NCBI RefSeq assembly: GCF_001940785.1
Contig: NZ_MSLS01000018.1
Location: 7,033 to 64,021, forward strand
Origin: Bacillus sp. MRMR6
GTDB lineage: Bacteria; Bacillota; Bacilli; Bacillales; Cytobacillaceae
Direction of reading: 5' to 3'
Length of the DNA: 56,989 nucleotides
The translations under genes were made by a program, and so were the position numbers. The number at the start of each line of letters is the position of its first letter. Positions within the stretch are counted from its first letter, which is position 1. Under the pieces are notes generated by a model. It searched no databases and had not been told where the DNA came from. It was given only the letters and a program-made list of their open reading frames with translations. Below are positions 16,998-25,912 of the stretch, in pieces.

Positions 16998-18104
16998 ATG
17001 GACAGAACCGATGGAATGAACTATGCCCCAAAGGGTTTGGTGAAAACTGTTGTAGTTGAACCTGGTACGTTTCTTTTTGCGGCAATTGGTCTCGACCATG
17101 GTCACATCTATGGTATGTGTAATGGTTTGATAGAAGCAGGTGGGAAATTGGCTGCAGTTTATGATTCTGATCCCAAAAAGGTGGAAGGTTTTATAAAAAA
17201 TTATCCTGAAGCTAAGATTGCTTCATCAGAAGAAGAAATTCTAACCAATCCAAAAATTAAACTTGTTGCCAGTGCCAATATTCCCTGTGAACGCGGCCCT
17301 CTTGGTCTTCGCGTACTTGATCAGGGAAAGCATTATTTTTCTGATAAGCCAGCGTTTACAACCATAGAACAGGTAAAAAAGGCGAGGCAAAAAGTGGCGG
17401 CAACAGGTCTGAGATGGGGAATTTATTACGGAGAGCGGTTACACTCTGAAAGTTCTGTCTTTGCAGGACAATTGATTGAAGCTGGTGCAATTGGGCGAGT
17501 GATCCAAGTCATGGGTACAGGACCACATCGTGCGAATCCAAACAGCCGTCCCGATTGGTTTTTTGATCCTGAATATTATGGCGGGATTTTATGTGATATC
17601 GGCAGCCATCAAATTGAGCAATTTTTACATTTTGCTAGTGCTAAAGATGCAAAGGTACTGCATAGTAAAATAGGAAATTATCATTTTAAACAATATCCAA
17701 AGTTCCAAGATTTTGGTGACGCGACACTTGTCGCAGACAATGGTGCGACGTTCTATTTCCGTGTTGACTGGTTTACACCGGATGGACTTGGAACTTGGGG
17801 CGATGGCAGGGTTACGATCCTAGGGACAGAAGGCTATATTGAAGTACGTAAGTATATTGATATTGCCAGGGATTCACGCGGAGATCACTTGTATTTGGTG
17901 AATCATCAAGGGGAAAAACACTATCAATTAACCGGTAAAGTGGGTTGTCCATTCTTTGGAGACTTTATTCTGGACTGTTTAAATGGAACAGAAAATGCCA
18001 TGACCCAGGAGCATACATTTAGAGCTGCCGAATTATGTATTGAAGCACAAGAAAAGGCCATATGGATAGAAACAGCAATTCAGCCAGAAGTATCAACTAA
18101 ATAA
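16998..18104 (+). CDS. Gfo/Idh/MocA family oxidoreductase (2), divergent nucleotide motif
   Basis: A 368-residue paralogue-class protein only distantly like the preceding one. The usual GxGxxG loop is replaced by AIGLDHGHIYGM and EKP by SDKPAF; the C-terminal domain has GGILCDIGSHQIEQF. Such GLDHGH variants often occur with ThuA-like genes. Start chosen at ATG 16998 because GAGGGGG lies 8 nt upstream; an in-frame ATG at 16971 (overlapping the previous gene by 8 nt) is the alternative. It may have a different cofactor-binding mode or a catalytic role other than dehydrogenation. Confidence 0.82.
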   Translation: MDRTDGMNYAPKGLVKTVVVEPGTFLFAAIGLDHGHIYGMCNGLIEAGGKLAAVYDSDPKKVEGFIKNYPEAKIASSEEEILTNPKIKLVASANIPCERGPLGLRVLDQGKHYFSDKPAFTTIEQVKKARQKVAATGLRWGIYYGERLHSESSVFAGQLIEAGAIGRVIQVMGTGPHRANPNSRPDWFFDPEYYGGILCDIGSHQIEQFLHFASAKDAKVLHSKIGNYHFKQYPKFQDFGDATLVADNGATFYFRVDWFTPDGLGTWGDGRVTILGTEGYIEVRKYIDIARDSRGDHLYLVNHQGEKHYQLTGKVGCPFFGDFILDCLNGTENAMTQEHTFRAAELCIEAQEKAIWIETAIQPEVSTK

Positions 18105-18126
18105 AAGGCGTTTTATTAACGCCTTT
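18104..18126 (+). promoter_or_regulatory. Short intergenic hairpin
   Basis: Perfect 9-bp stem AAAGGCGTT/AACGCCTTT with a 5-nt loop, overlapping the stop of the preceding gene and followed by CCCG, so not a standard terminator. Possible mRNA processing or stability element. Confidence 0.5.
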
Positions 18127-18146
18127 CCCGTGAAAGGGTGAATACA

Positions 18147-18941
18147 ATGCCAAATACTGTACAAGATGTACTTGATAAATTAATGGAACCAGTAGGACCT
18201 ATTCAAAAGACTGTGGATACACTTAAGGCGGGGGATCCAGCTACTGAAGTAAAGGGGATTGCCACAGCCTTTATGGCTACACATCAGGTAATTGAACAGA
18301 CAGTCGCTCTGGGTGCAAATTTGTTAATTACCCATGAAGGGATATACTTCAGCCATCGAGATCATAGCGAATTTTTGGAAAAGGATCCTGTATATAAGGA
18401 AAAACGGAGGTTAATTACGGAATCAGGTCTTGCTATCTATCGTTTCCATGATTATTGGCATCGGTATAAGCCGGATGGAATAATGGCTGGCTTCATTCAG
18501 GCCCTCGATTGGCAATCTTATATTGTAGAAAATCAGCCTGCTGCAACAATACTAAATATTCCTCCTATGACATTAGCAGAGATTTCCGAGTATCTAAAGA
18601 CAAGATTAGGAATTCAGTATGTTCGATTTGCCGGAGATTTGTTGAGGAAGTGTACTCGCATCGGGATCTTAGCTGGTTATCGGGGCGGGGGCAGTTTATG
18701 CATCCCGCTTTATGAACAGGAAAGATTAGATTTGATTATTTATGGCGAAGGACCTGAATGGGAAACTCCAGAGTATGTGAGAGATGTAAACTATCAAGGA
18801 AAGCAAAGGAACCTTATCGTTCTTGGCCATATGGAAAGTGAAGAACCTGGAATGAGGTATTTAGCACAATGCCTGCAAAACATGTTTCCAAGTATACCAA
18901 CCCATTTTATTCCAATTGAACAAGCCCTGCAGGTTATATAA
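18147..18941 (+). CDS. Nif3-like (DUF34/YqfO family) dinuclear-metal protein
   Basis: A 264-residue protein with the family features LLITHEGIYFSHRD near residue 60, HDYWHRY near 105 and GHMESEEPGM near the C-terminus; the His and Glu residues would bind two metal ions. Known: the family is widespread, its activity is unsettled (GTP cyclohydrolase-like and hydrolase roles have been proposed). ATG 18147 has AAAGGGTG 6 nt upstream; an in-frame GTG at 18138 lies inside that ribosome site. A Nif3-like gene inside a sugar operon suggests a metal-dependent hydrolase or lyase step, but this is inference. Confidence 0.82.
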   Translation: MPNTVQDVLDKLMEPVGPIQKTVDTLKAGDPATEVKGIATAFMATHQVIEQTVALGANLLITHEGIYFSHRDHSEFLEKDPVYKEKRRLITESGLAIYRFHDYWHRYKPDGIMAGFIQALDWQSYIVENQPAATILNIPPMTLAEISEYLKTRLGIQYVRFAGDLLRKCTRIGILAGYRGGGSLCIPLYEQERLDLIIYGEGPEWETPEYVRDVNYQGKQRNLIVLGHMESEEPGMRYLAQCLQNMFPSIPTHFIPIEQALQVI

Positions 18942-19038
18942 TTGGTCAAACCTTAATAAAATTCACAGGCGATAATAAAGCTTATATGCCCGATTGCCTT
19001 ATACGTTGCACTCAATTATCCATTGAGGAGGACAGATA

Positions 19039-21141
19039 TTGAAAAGTACGAATGAGATTATCTCAAAAAATACTACAGATTTATTGAAGGCGAAGCATAA
19101 AGAAAGTTATGCTGCATGGCTGCAATATAAAAAGATTGAAGATCAGGCTACAGCAAAAAAATATACCCAGTGGTGCGGAAGCATTACTGTTTTAGGGGAT
19201 TCTCCAGTAATAGAATCTGCTAAGAAAGAACTTTTCCTGGGTATTTCTTCTATGTTAGGGATTCATCCTGGTACAAGATCTGAAATCCAACAACAATCTG
19301 GCCTTGTGATCGCCGTTAAGGATTCTGTTGGTGATTTAGTAGATATAGATTTTAATCAACTAAATGATGATGGATACGTAATTAAAACCGTTACTTTTGG
19401 TCAGAGAACTACGATTTTCCTTGTGGGAAAAAAAGATAAAGGTGTCTTATATGGTAGCTTTCACTTATTACGCCTCATGCAAAACAGAGAAAATTTACAC
19501 CAGCTAGAGATCGTTGAAAACCCTAAAAATCAATTACGAATGCTGAATCAGTGGGATAATATGGATGGCAGTATTGAACGTGGTTATGCAGGAAACTCGA
19601 TTTTTTATAAAGATTATCAATTCACTAATGAGCTTACTAGAATTGAAGATTATGCCAGGCTGCTAGCTTCAGTTGGTATTAATGGAATTGCAATTAATAA
19701 CGTGAACGTTCACCAGGTGGAGACGAATTTAATTACAAGCTCCTTGCTGCCTAAAGTGGCTGAAGTTTCAGGTGTTTTTAGGGCTTATGGGATTACAACA
19801 TTCCTTAGCGTAAATTATGCGAGTACCATTCAAATTGGAAATTTACCAACAGCAGACCCGCTGGATTCTGAGGTTCGAGAATGGTGGAAGGATAAAGCAG
19901 AAGAAATATATAGCTATATTCCTGACTTCGGTGGATTCCTAGTGAAAGCCGACTCAGAACACCGCCCTGGTCCCTTTACATATGGCCGAAGTCATGCAAA
20001 TGGTGCAAATATGCTCGCAGAAGCACTACAGCCTTTTAATGGAATTGTTCTTTGGAGATGTTTCGTCTACAACTGCCTCCAAGATTGGCGTGATCGCTCC
20101 ACAGACAGAGCAAGAGCGGCATACGACCATTTTCAACCACTAGATGGCGAGTTCCATTCCAATGTTATTTTACAGATTAAGAATGGTCCAATGGATTTCC
20201 AAGTACGTGAAGCTGTTTCACCATTATTTGGAGCAATGGAAAAAACAAATCAAATGTTGGAATTCCAAATTACTCAAGAATATACAGGCCAACAAAGACA
20301 TCTTTGTTACCTCGTTCCGCAATGGAAGGAATTCCTTGATTTTGACACGTATGCAAAAGGTAGAGGTTCTGAGGTCAAAAAGGTAGTAGATGGCTCCCTG
20401 TTCCAAAATAGCTATAGCGGAATTACCGCCGTTTCCAATATTGGAAGTGATTATAATTGGACCGGGCATACGCTGGCACAAGCTAATCTGTACGGATTTG
20501 GTCGCTTGACATGGAACCCAGACCTTACAGTTGAAAGTATTACGGATGAATGGATCGGGCAAACCTTTGGCGATGATCAATTGGTTAAAGTGCTGGTAAG
20601 CAAGATGCTGTTAAATTCATGGAGTATCTATGAAAAATATACGTCACCACTCGGTGTTGGCTGGATGGTAAACCCGAATCATCATTATGGACCCAATGTC
20701 GATGGGTATGAATACTCCGTTTGGGGAACGTACCACTTTGCTGATTGGGAAGGAATTGGAGTCGACAGGAGTGTAAAAACAGGTACTGGTTACACTTCTC
20801 AGTATTTTAAAGAAAATGCGGATATGTATGAAAGACTTGAAACATGCCCGGATGAATTGCTGTTATTTTTCCATCATGTTCCATATACACATAAGCTACA
20901 TTCAGGAATAACAGTGATACAACATATTTATAATTCGCACTTTGAAGGGGTAGAAGAGGCTGAGGAATTAGTTGAAACTTGGATACAGCTGAAGGAAAAG
21001 ATCGATCCGGAGCGCTTTGAAGATATCTTAAACAGATTAAAAGAACAGGCAAACCATTCAAAAGAATGGCGGGATATGATCAATACCTATTTTTATAGAA
21101 AATCAGGAATCAAGGATGAGCTAAACAGAAAAATCTATTAA
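19039..21141 (+). CDS. aguA: GH67 alpha-glucuronidase
   Basis: A 700-residue GH67 protein. Acid Glu307 ([10 protein letters not shown]) and base pair Asp386 ([10 protein letters not shown]) and Glu414 (ITQEYTG) keep exactly the spacing of the Geobacillus enzyme (285/364/392), shifted by 22. No signal peptide, so cytoplasmic. Known: it removes the alpha-1,2-linked 4-O-methyl-glucuronate from the non-reducing xylose of aldouronates. TTG start at 19039 with GAGGAGGA 6 nt upstream. The usual SEGQPGP around the acid reads SEHRPGP here, a small change near the active site. It releases the methylglucuronate that neighbouring enzymes may use. Confidence 0.95.
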   Translation: MKSTNEIISKNTTDLLKAKHKESYAAWLQYKKIEDQATAKKYTQWCGSITVLGDSPVIESAKKELFLGISSMLGIHPGTRSEIQQQSGLVIAVKDSVGDLVDIDFNQLNDDGYVIKTVTFGQRTTIFLVGKKDKGVLYGSFHLLRLMQNRENLHQLEIVENPKNQLRMLNQWDNMDGSIERGYAGNSIFYKDYQFTNELTRIEDYARLLASVGINGIAINNVNVHQVETNLITSSLLPKVAEVSGVFRAYGITTFLSVNYASTIQIGNLPTADPLDSEVREWWKDKAEEIYSYIPDFGGFLVKADSEHRPGPFTYGRSHANGANMLAEALQPFNGIVLWRCFVYNCLQDWRDRSTDRARAAYDHFQPLDGEFHSNVILQIKNGPMDFQVREAVSPLFGAMEKTNQMLEFQITQEYTGQQRHLCYLVPQWKEFLDFDTYAKGRGSEVKKVVDGSLFQNSYSGITAVSNIGSDYNWTGHTLAQANLYGFGRLTWNPDLTVESITDEWIGQTFGDDQLVKVLVSKMLLNSWSIYEKYTSPLGVGWMVNPNHHYGPNVDGYEYSVWGTYHFADWEGIGVDRSVKTGTGYTSQYFKENADMYERLETCPDELLLFFHHVPYTHKLHSGITVIQHIYNSHFEGVEEAEELVETWIQLKEKIDPERFEDILNRLKEQANHSKEWRDMINTYFYRKSGIKDELNRKIY

Positions 21142-21223
21142 TAAATCTGTTTAATCGATGTGAGGAGGCAGATTTTGATCTTTTTACCTATCGTGAACGT
21201 AAATAATAGGAGGTTACTTTCTA

Positions 21224-21682
21224 ATGACAGAAAAAAATGCACTTGGAACGAACGTGATTGCTCAAATCGGTATCCTTGTTAATGATATTGAAAAAACAAG
21301 CCAGGCTTATGCTGATTTCTTTGGTATCGAAAAACCTGAATGGAGTTTAACGGACGCATTGGAACGCGCAAAAACAGAGTTTGAAGGTAACCCAACTGAG
21401 GCTCGCGCCAAACTAGCATTCTTTGACATGGGCTCACTGCAATTAGAATTAATTGAACCGGATCATAATCCAAGTACGTGGCGGAAGCATCTGGATGAAC
21501 ACGGTGAAGGACCTCACCATATTGCTTTTTTCGTACAAGGAATGAAAGAAAAAATTGCAATAATGGAAAGTAAGCAAATGCCATTACTGCAAAAAGGTGA
21601 ATACACCGGTGGAAGATACGCATATATGGACACATTCAATGATCTTAAAATAGTCATGGAATTATTGGAAAACGACAGATAA
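21224..21682 (+). CDS. VOC-fold protein (glyoxalase / methylmalonyl-CoA epimerase-like)
   Basis: A 152-residue protein with two beta-alpha-beta-beta-beta halves: N-terminal IAQIGILVNDIEKTSQAYADFFG, middle LQLELIEP and HHIAFFV, C-terminal YMDTFNDLKIVMELLE. Potential metal ligands: His in GPHHIAF and Glu residues in ELIEP and MELLE. Known: VOC proteins catalyse epimerisation, isomerisation or C-C/C-O cleavage through metal-bound enolates. TAGGAGG precedes ATG 21224. In this context an enolising step on a keto-uronate is plausible but unproven. Confidence 0.8.
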   Translation: MTEKNALGTNVIAQIGILVNDIEKTSQAYADFFGIEKPEWSLTDALERAKTEFEGNPTEARAKLAFFDMGSLQLELIEPDHNPSTWRKHLDEHGEGPHHIAFFVQGMKEKIAIMESKQMPLLQKGEYTGGRYAYMDTFNDLKIVMELLENDR

Positions 21683-21691
21683 ATATAAACG

Positions 21692-21719
21692 GGAGGAGAT
21701 TCTTAATGGGTTCTCCTCC
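21692..21719 (+). promoter_or_regulatory. Hairpin that hides a ribosome-binding site
   Basis: GGAGGAGA pairs perfectly with TCTCCTCC 12 nt downstream. The left arm is a consensus ribosome site for the micro-ORF at 21706; the right arm lies inside that ORF. Ribosomes on the micro-ORF would open the stem. Confidence 0.5.
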
Positions 21720-21729
21720 ACCATTATAA
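21706..21729 (+). CDS. Possible 7-codon micro-ORF (MGSPPPL) before the SDR gene
   Basis: Perfect GGAGGAG, 6-nt spacing, ATG, then Gly-Ser-Pro-Pro-Pro-Leu and TAA, 14 nt before the SDR start. Three prolines in a row are a known ribosome-slowing signal that needs EF-P. It could couple or tune SDR translation. Too short to be more than a suggestion. Confidence 0.3.
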   Translation: MGSPPPL

Positions 21730-21743
21730 GGTGGGATAAAAGA

Positions 21744-22439
21744 ATGCGGATTTTGATAACGGGTGCAAATAGAGGTCTAGGGTTAGCATTATCACAGGTT
21801 GGGGCAGAAAGAGGACATCAAATTCTTGCTGGGGTCAGAGATCCCCAGAAAAGCAAAGAAAGTTTAACACAATCTGAAATCTATAAGTCAATTTCATTTC
21901 TGCCTTTAGATGTAACAGATGAAGAATCGGTTTCTGTAGCTGCACATTTTGTGAAAGAGAATTTTGGAACCATTGATGTAATCATTAATAATGCAGGGAT
22001 TTTATTAGAAAGGGGTAAGCGACTTGAGGACTTGGATCTTGACCAAGTAAAAATAACCTTCGAAGTGAATTTCTTTGGTCCAATTAGAGTGGTGAAACAC
22101 TTCCTTCCTCTTTTAATGATGGGTGATCGTTCGTCAATTATTAATATTTCTTCTGAAGCGGGAAGTATAACCAATGCATATGGCGGTGATTATGCATATG
22201 CATCTTCAAAAACCGCATTGAACATGTTCAGTCAGCAATTGAGTCAGTATGTACAGAGTAATAATGTCCACGTTTACTCCATACATCCGGGGTGGATTAG
22301 GACAGACATGGGCGGCGAGAGTGCACCAGGGAGCCCTATTGACACGGCCAAAGGAATATTCGATATTATAGAAAGAAAACGAGTGATTGATAGTAGGAAT
22401 GTTTTTATCACCTATGAAGGACATTCTATGCCGTTATAA
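21744..22439 (+). CDS. Short-chain dehydrogenase/reductase (SDR)
   Basis: A 231-residue classical SDR: TGANRGLG cofactor loop (residues 6-13), NNAG at 82-85, catalytic Ser136/137 and YASSK (Tyr152, Lys156), then HPGWIRTDMGG. Known: NAD(P)-dependent oxidation or reduction of an alcohol/ketone. GGTGGGAT precedes ATG 21744. Part of the GH67-linked gene run; substrate unknown, perhaps a keto-sugar acid. Confidence 0.88.
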   Translation: MRILITGANRGLGLALSQVGAERGHQILAGVRDPQKSKESLTQSEIYKSISFLPLDVTDEESVSVAAHFVKENFGTIDVIINNAGILLERGKRLEDLDLDQVKITFEVNFFGPIRVVKHFLPLLMMGDRSSIINISSEAGSITNAYGGDYAYASSKTALNMFSQQLSQYVQSNNVHVYSIHPGWIRTDMGGESAPGSPIDTAKGIFDIIERKRVIDSRNVFITYEGHSMPL

Positions 22440-22457
22440 AAAAAGGTGGTGAACGAA

Positions 22458-23105
22458 ATGATTAAATTGGCAGCGGTGCTTGGCGATTATTATCATCAGA
22501 GTGAATGGGCGAAACAATCACTTGAAACTGCACTGAATTGTAATAAGGGAGACCTTCAAATTGAATATTTCTCCCCTGAACAATTAAAAGAGGTACTAAA
22601 GAATAAGCCGGATGTTGTGGTCCATTTTAAAGAAAATAGAGTCAATCCTGCTGAAGAAAACGTAGAAAAATGGATGACGGAAGATATTGCGTTAGAAATC
22701 ACAAAATATGTACAAAATGGCGGGGGCTGGCTTGTATGGCATTCAGGATTAGCATCATTCCCTGTCGACGGTTCTTACATAAAAATGTTAAAAGGACATT
22801 TTTTGTATCATCCCGAAAAGCATCAGATGGTCCATTACCACTCTTCGGAAGGCAACTCTGTCCTTCCTCTATCTACTTCATTCGAAATGATCGATGAGCA
22901 TTATTTTGTACATTGTGATACTGAGAATACAAATATATTCCTTTTATCTGAATCTATTGATGGACAGGCAGTAGCAGGGTGGTCCCACAGTTTTGGGTCT
23001 GGCAAGGTATGTTGTTTAACACCTGCCCATACGAAAGAGGGATTGATCAACCAAGATTTTTTACAAATCTTAAGAAGTTGTGTAAACTGGCTGATTTATA
23101 AGTGA
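22458..23105 (+). CDS. ThuA-like protein (trehalose-utilisation family)
   Basis: A 215-residue protein with a class I glutamine amidotransferase-like fold: KPDVVVHFKE, NGGGWLVWHSG around residue 93, and the late AGWSHSFGSGKVCCLTPAHT typical of ThuA. Known: ThuA works with the Gfo/Idh enzyme ThuB in making 3-keto-sugars; its own reaction is poorly defined. ATG 22458 with AAAGGTGGTG 6 nt upstream; a GTG at 22446 lies in the ribosome site. Presence of ThuA with two Gfo/Idh genes points to a keto-sugar route. Last gene before a terminator. Confidence 0.82.
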   Translation: MIKLAAVLGDYYHQSEWAKQSLETALNCNKGDLQIEYFSPEQLKEVLKNKPDVVVHFKENRVNPAEENVEKWMTEDIALEITKYVQNGGGWLVWHSGLASFPVDGSYIKMLKGHFLYHPEKHQMVHYHSSEGNSVLPLSTSFEMIDEHYFVHCDTENTNIFLLSESIDGQAVAGWSHSFGSGKVCCLTPAHTKEGLINQDFLQILRSCVNWLIYK

Positions 23106-23120
23106 AATTCGTCTCTAAAT

Positions 23121-23152
23121 AGAATCCAACACGAATGTGATGGGTTCTTTTT
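23121..23152 (+). terminator. Terminator closing the xylan/GH67 gene run
   Basis: AGAATCC...GGGTTCT with inner CAC/GTG pairing and a GAAT loop, followed by TTTTT, 16 nt after the ThuA-like stop. It marks the boundary with the Wadjet operon. Confidence 0.7.
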
Positions 23153-23271
23153 GATATGGAAACAAATTGATAAAGTTCCTATCTGATATAGGTCAAAATA
23201 AAACTCCTTGATTTGCAGCCTCCATATTATATTAAAAAAATTTTCATTTACCTACAATAACATAACTAGTC

Positions 23272-23315
23272 TATAATATAAGGATATTCAAAATCGTAGT
23301 AACAGTATATTACTA
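23272..23315 (+). promoter_or_regulatory. Predicted -10 box and inverted repeat before the jet operon
   Basis: A perfect TATAAT at 23272-23277 (no good -35) precedes the inverted repeat TAGTAA (23297-23302) / TTACTA (23310-23315) with a 7-nt spacer, 21 nt before the jetD start. The repeat would sit just after the start point and could be a repressor operator. No repressor gene is adjacent. Confidence 0.4.
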
Positions 23316-23336
23316 ACACTATGATCATGTAGGCAG

Positions 23337-24410
23337 GTGATTACAATCGACGTCATTGAAACAAGGGTGAGGGGTTTTGTTGAAGATATTCAGCACCCTA
23401 AACAAAAGAAGAGGATAAATATTAATGATTTGGAACTTCAATTGAGAAGGCTTACGGATGATTATTTCGAAATGGACGGGTATTCGTTGTTTTATCGTGC
23501 AATCGAAGCTTTGCAGGTGGAAGGACAACTAATTGCTATTCAAAATAACCAATATAATGGGAAAATACCAGCTCTGCCACTCTTTTACTGGGTTAATATA
23601 AAAATGAACATAGTCAAATGGGATCGACTCGAGATGATGAAACTAGGCGATCAGTTTGATTTTTCTTTTTATGAAAAGCATCCGGATTGGCAGACGGAGG
23701 ATGAATGGGATCGAATCCTGAAGGTCTATACTTTTCTAAAGACCTGCCGGGAACGGGAAACCGTTTCATTAGAAGAAAGAAGCCTTGAACTTTTCGGGCA
23801 TGAAAAGTTCTTATTAGATGCTGATAGCTTTCCTGAAGGAAAAGGTTTTTTAGCTAGAATTGGAGTATCAGAAGAGCAACTAAAAATGGTCAATTTCGGG
23901 GAACCTTTTGTATTTTGGATGAAGCAGGGAATAGAAATAAAAGATATTCAGCGAGTCCTGATCGTTGAAAATCTATCATTCTTTCATACTTCCATTAAGT
24001 TATTAGAAGCGAATGAACTTGATTATGAACCTGAGCTAATCATTTATGGGGAAGGGACTAAAATTGAACGAAGCTTTTCATTTTTCTTCCGAATGTTTCC
24101 GTCAAAAAATTATCTTTTCTATTACGCAGGAGACTTAGATGCCGCAGGATATGGTATCCTCATTCGGCTTATTGAAAAATACCGTGATTGCTGTATTCAG
24201 CCAGCCTTGAAAGTTTATCGCAAAATGCTTGAATGTCTTGAGCAAAGGAATGATCAGAAACAAGGTCAAACCCAAAACATCAAATACCGTGATGCTTTCT
24301 TTCAATGGTTTACGGAAAAGGAGCAAAACCTATTACAACAACTATGGCAGGAAAATAAGCGGATCCCACAGGAAGTTTTAACAATTGAAACATGGAGGAG
24401 ATGGACGTGA
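23337..24410 (+). CDS. jetD: Wadjet JetD, Toprim-fold nuclease subunit
   Basis: A 357-residue JetD (DUF2220 C-terminal domain). The N-terminal part has the family pattern of a DNA-binding arm ending in NGKIPALPLFYWVN; the C-terminal Toprim-like domain has Glu211 (VLIVENLSFF) and the acidic pair Asp266/Asp268 (YYAGDLDAAGYGI). Known: in Wadjet, JetD cuts small circular DNA after the JetABC motor has reeled it in. GTG start at 23337 with a weak AGGCAG site; no in-frame ATG exists before residue 47. It overlaps the next start by 4 nt (GTGA), showing coupling. JetD comes first here, unlike the ABCD order of type I systems. Confidence 0.9.
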   Translation: MITIDVIETRVRGFVEDIQHPKQKKRININDLELQLRRLTDDYFEMDGYSLFYRAIEALQVEGQLIAIQNNQYNGKIPALPLFYWVNIKMNIVKWDRLEMMKLGDQFDFSFYEKHPDWQTEDEWDRILKVYTFLKTCRERETVSLEERSLELFGHEKFLLDADSFPEGKGFLARIGVSEEQLKMVNFGEPFVFWMKQGIEIKDIQRVLIVENLSFFHTSIKLLEANELDYEPELIIYGEGTKIERSFSFFFRMFPSKNYLFYYAGDLDAAGYGILIRLIEKYRDCCIQPALKVYRKMLECLEQRNDQKQGQTQNIKYRDAFFQWFTEKEQNLLQQLWQENKRIPQEVLTIETWRRWT

Positions 24411-25912
24411 ACGAATCATGGGAAGGCTTCGCCCTAAGAATGCAACGATTAAATCCACTGTTTGAGCTTGGGAGGGGAATGGAAGTAGGAGAGCTGAGGC
24501 CGCATATCCAAACCATTCTCATGCAAGTGCTCCTTACCATTTTCTATAGAGAATTAAATGACGATGATCATCGACGTAAAGCCGATATCAAGTATATGGT
24601 GGGAGACTCCATCAAACAAATGAAGCTTTTAGCAGATGATAAGCAAATTGAAAGGATTACAAGCGGGCTCCTGTATCAGGGAAAAGAAGAGTATAGTAAA
24701 CCGTTTGAGGCCTTATATTACGATGAAATAAGACAATCCTGGGAAACTCAGGTCTTTCGATATGTCACAATGGATGAATTGTATACGAATTTAGAGATGG
24801 GCGGATCTATTGTGTATAAACTAACAGATATCGCTCAAGAAATGATTTTTATGAGCAGGGAAATGGCTGAGGAATTCTCCATCACGATAGAACAGCTCTA
24901 TAGTATGCAGCTCATTAAAAACGGTAATTTTCGAAAAGCTACTCGAAACCTCGATCACCTCATTTCACGAGTAAACCGCTTAATGGCAAATGAATTCACC
25001 TTTCAAAAGGAAATGATCAACAATCCCAAAATATTATTGATTGAAGAAGAAATGCAAAGGGCAGATAACCGTGTTGAGATTGAAAAGCAATTTGAAGAAG
25101 AGAAAAACCACTTCCGTACGATCACTAGTATGATCGAAAAAACGAAACGCAGGAACGAAGAGGATGATTTTATACAGAAGGAATTAATTGTTCTCCAAGA
25201 AAAAATTGGCCATACAAGACAATTACATGATCGATTTGCCAAGCTGGTCATTCAAAATATTTCATATGAGATGAAATTGAAAGCAGAAAATCCTTCCCTA
25301 TTTTGGGAAAACAGCCTTGTCTCCTTTCGCGAGCATTTTTATGAAAATTGGTTAATGAAGGAAGGCATTCAAAGTTTTAAAGTGGCAGAAAGTGTCCTTT
25401 CACCATTATTCTCACCCAAGAATGAGTTTATTTTGCCGCTTGAATGGATTTGGGGCGAGCAGGAATATGATGAAAAACAAATTACCGAGACGTTAGTGGA
25501 AGATGAGATAGAAGAAGGGATTACTCGTCAGCGAGTCACGAACTGGGATTCAGTTATTAAGGCATGGAGTTATGTTTTTCAGTATTTACAAACATACGGA
25601 GAGTTTTCGTTAGCGGATTTAGTTGAGCTTCCATTAGAAGTACAGGATTTATGGTTTGAAGAATCCGAAACGATTGATTTATGGATGATGTTTGATAAAA
25701 AACCGCTAAAGGTTCAAGTTCTTCATCGAAAAGAAGAAACATTAAGCGACGAGAGGGAAATTCTTCTTTATAAATTAATGAGGGAGTATCCGCAATTTCA
25801 GGTGTTTGAAGGCTTGAAGATCTTTACGATGTTTGATCACCGAGCAGAGCCTTTCACCTGGTACAGAATGAAAATAACACCTTTTAAAATATGTGTACAG
25901 GGGGAGAAATGA
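24407..25912 (+). CDS. jetA: Wadjet JetA (DUF5716-like, kleisin/MukF-like)
   Basis: A 501-residue protein named by position and overall pattern: N-terminal winged-helix region, a central coiled coil (about 190-300, rich in Glu/Lys with EEEMQRADNRVEIEKQFEE) and a C-terminal alpha/beta region. Known: JetA is the MukF-like kleisin that bridges the two JetC heads. GTG 24407 overlaps the jetD stop (GTGA) and has GGAGGAG 6 nt upstream; upstream ATGs at 24392 and 24401 overlap this ribosome site. Family assignment as the type III-like JetA is from memory of the family pattern. Confidence 0.8.
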   Translation: MNESWEGFALRMQRLNPLFELGRGMEVGELRPHIQTILMQVLLTIFYRELNDDDHRRKADIKYMVGDSIKQMKLLADDKQIERITSGLLYQGKEEYSKPFEALYYDEIRQSWETQVFRYVTMDELYTNLEMGGSIVYKLTDIAQEMIFMSREMAEEFSITIEQLYSMQLIKNGNFRKATRNLDHLISRVNRLMANEFTFQKEMINNPKILLIEEEMQRADNRVEIEKQFEEEKNHFRTITSMIEKTKRRNEEDDFIQKELIVLQEKIGHTRQLHDRFAKLVIQNISYEMKLKAENPSLFWENSLVSFREHFYENWLMKEGIQSFKVAESVLSPLFSPKNEFILPLEWIWGEQEYDEKQITETLVEDEIEEGITRQRVTNWDSVIKAWSYVFQYLQTYGEFSLADLVELPLEVQDLWFEESETIDLWMMFDKKPLKVQVLHRKEETLSDEREILLYKLMREYPQFQVFEGLKIFTMFDHRAEPFTWYRMKITPFKICVQGEK

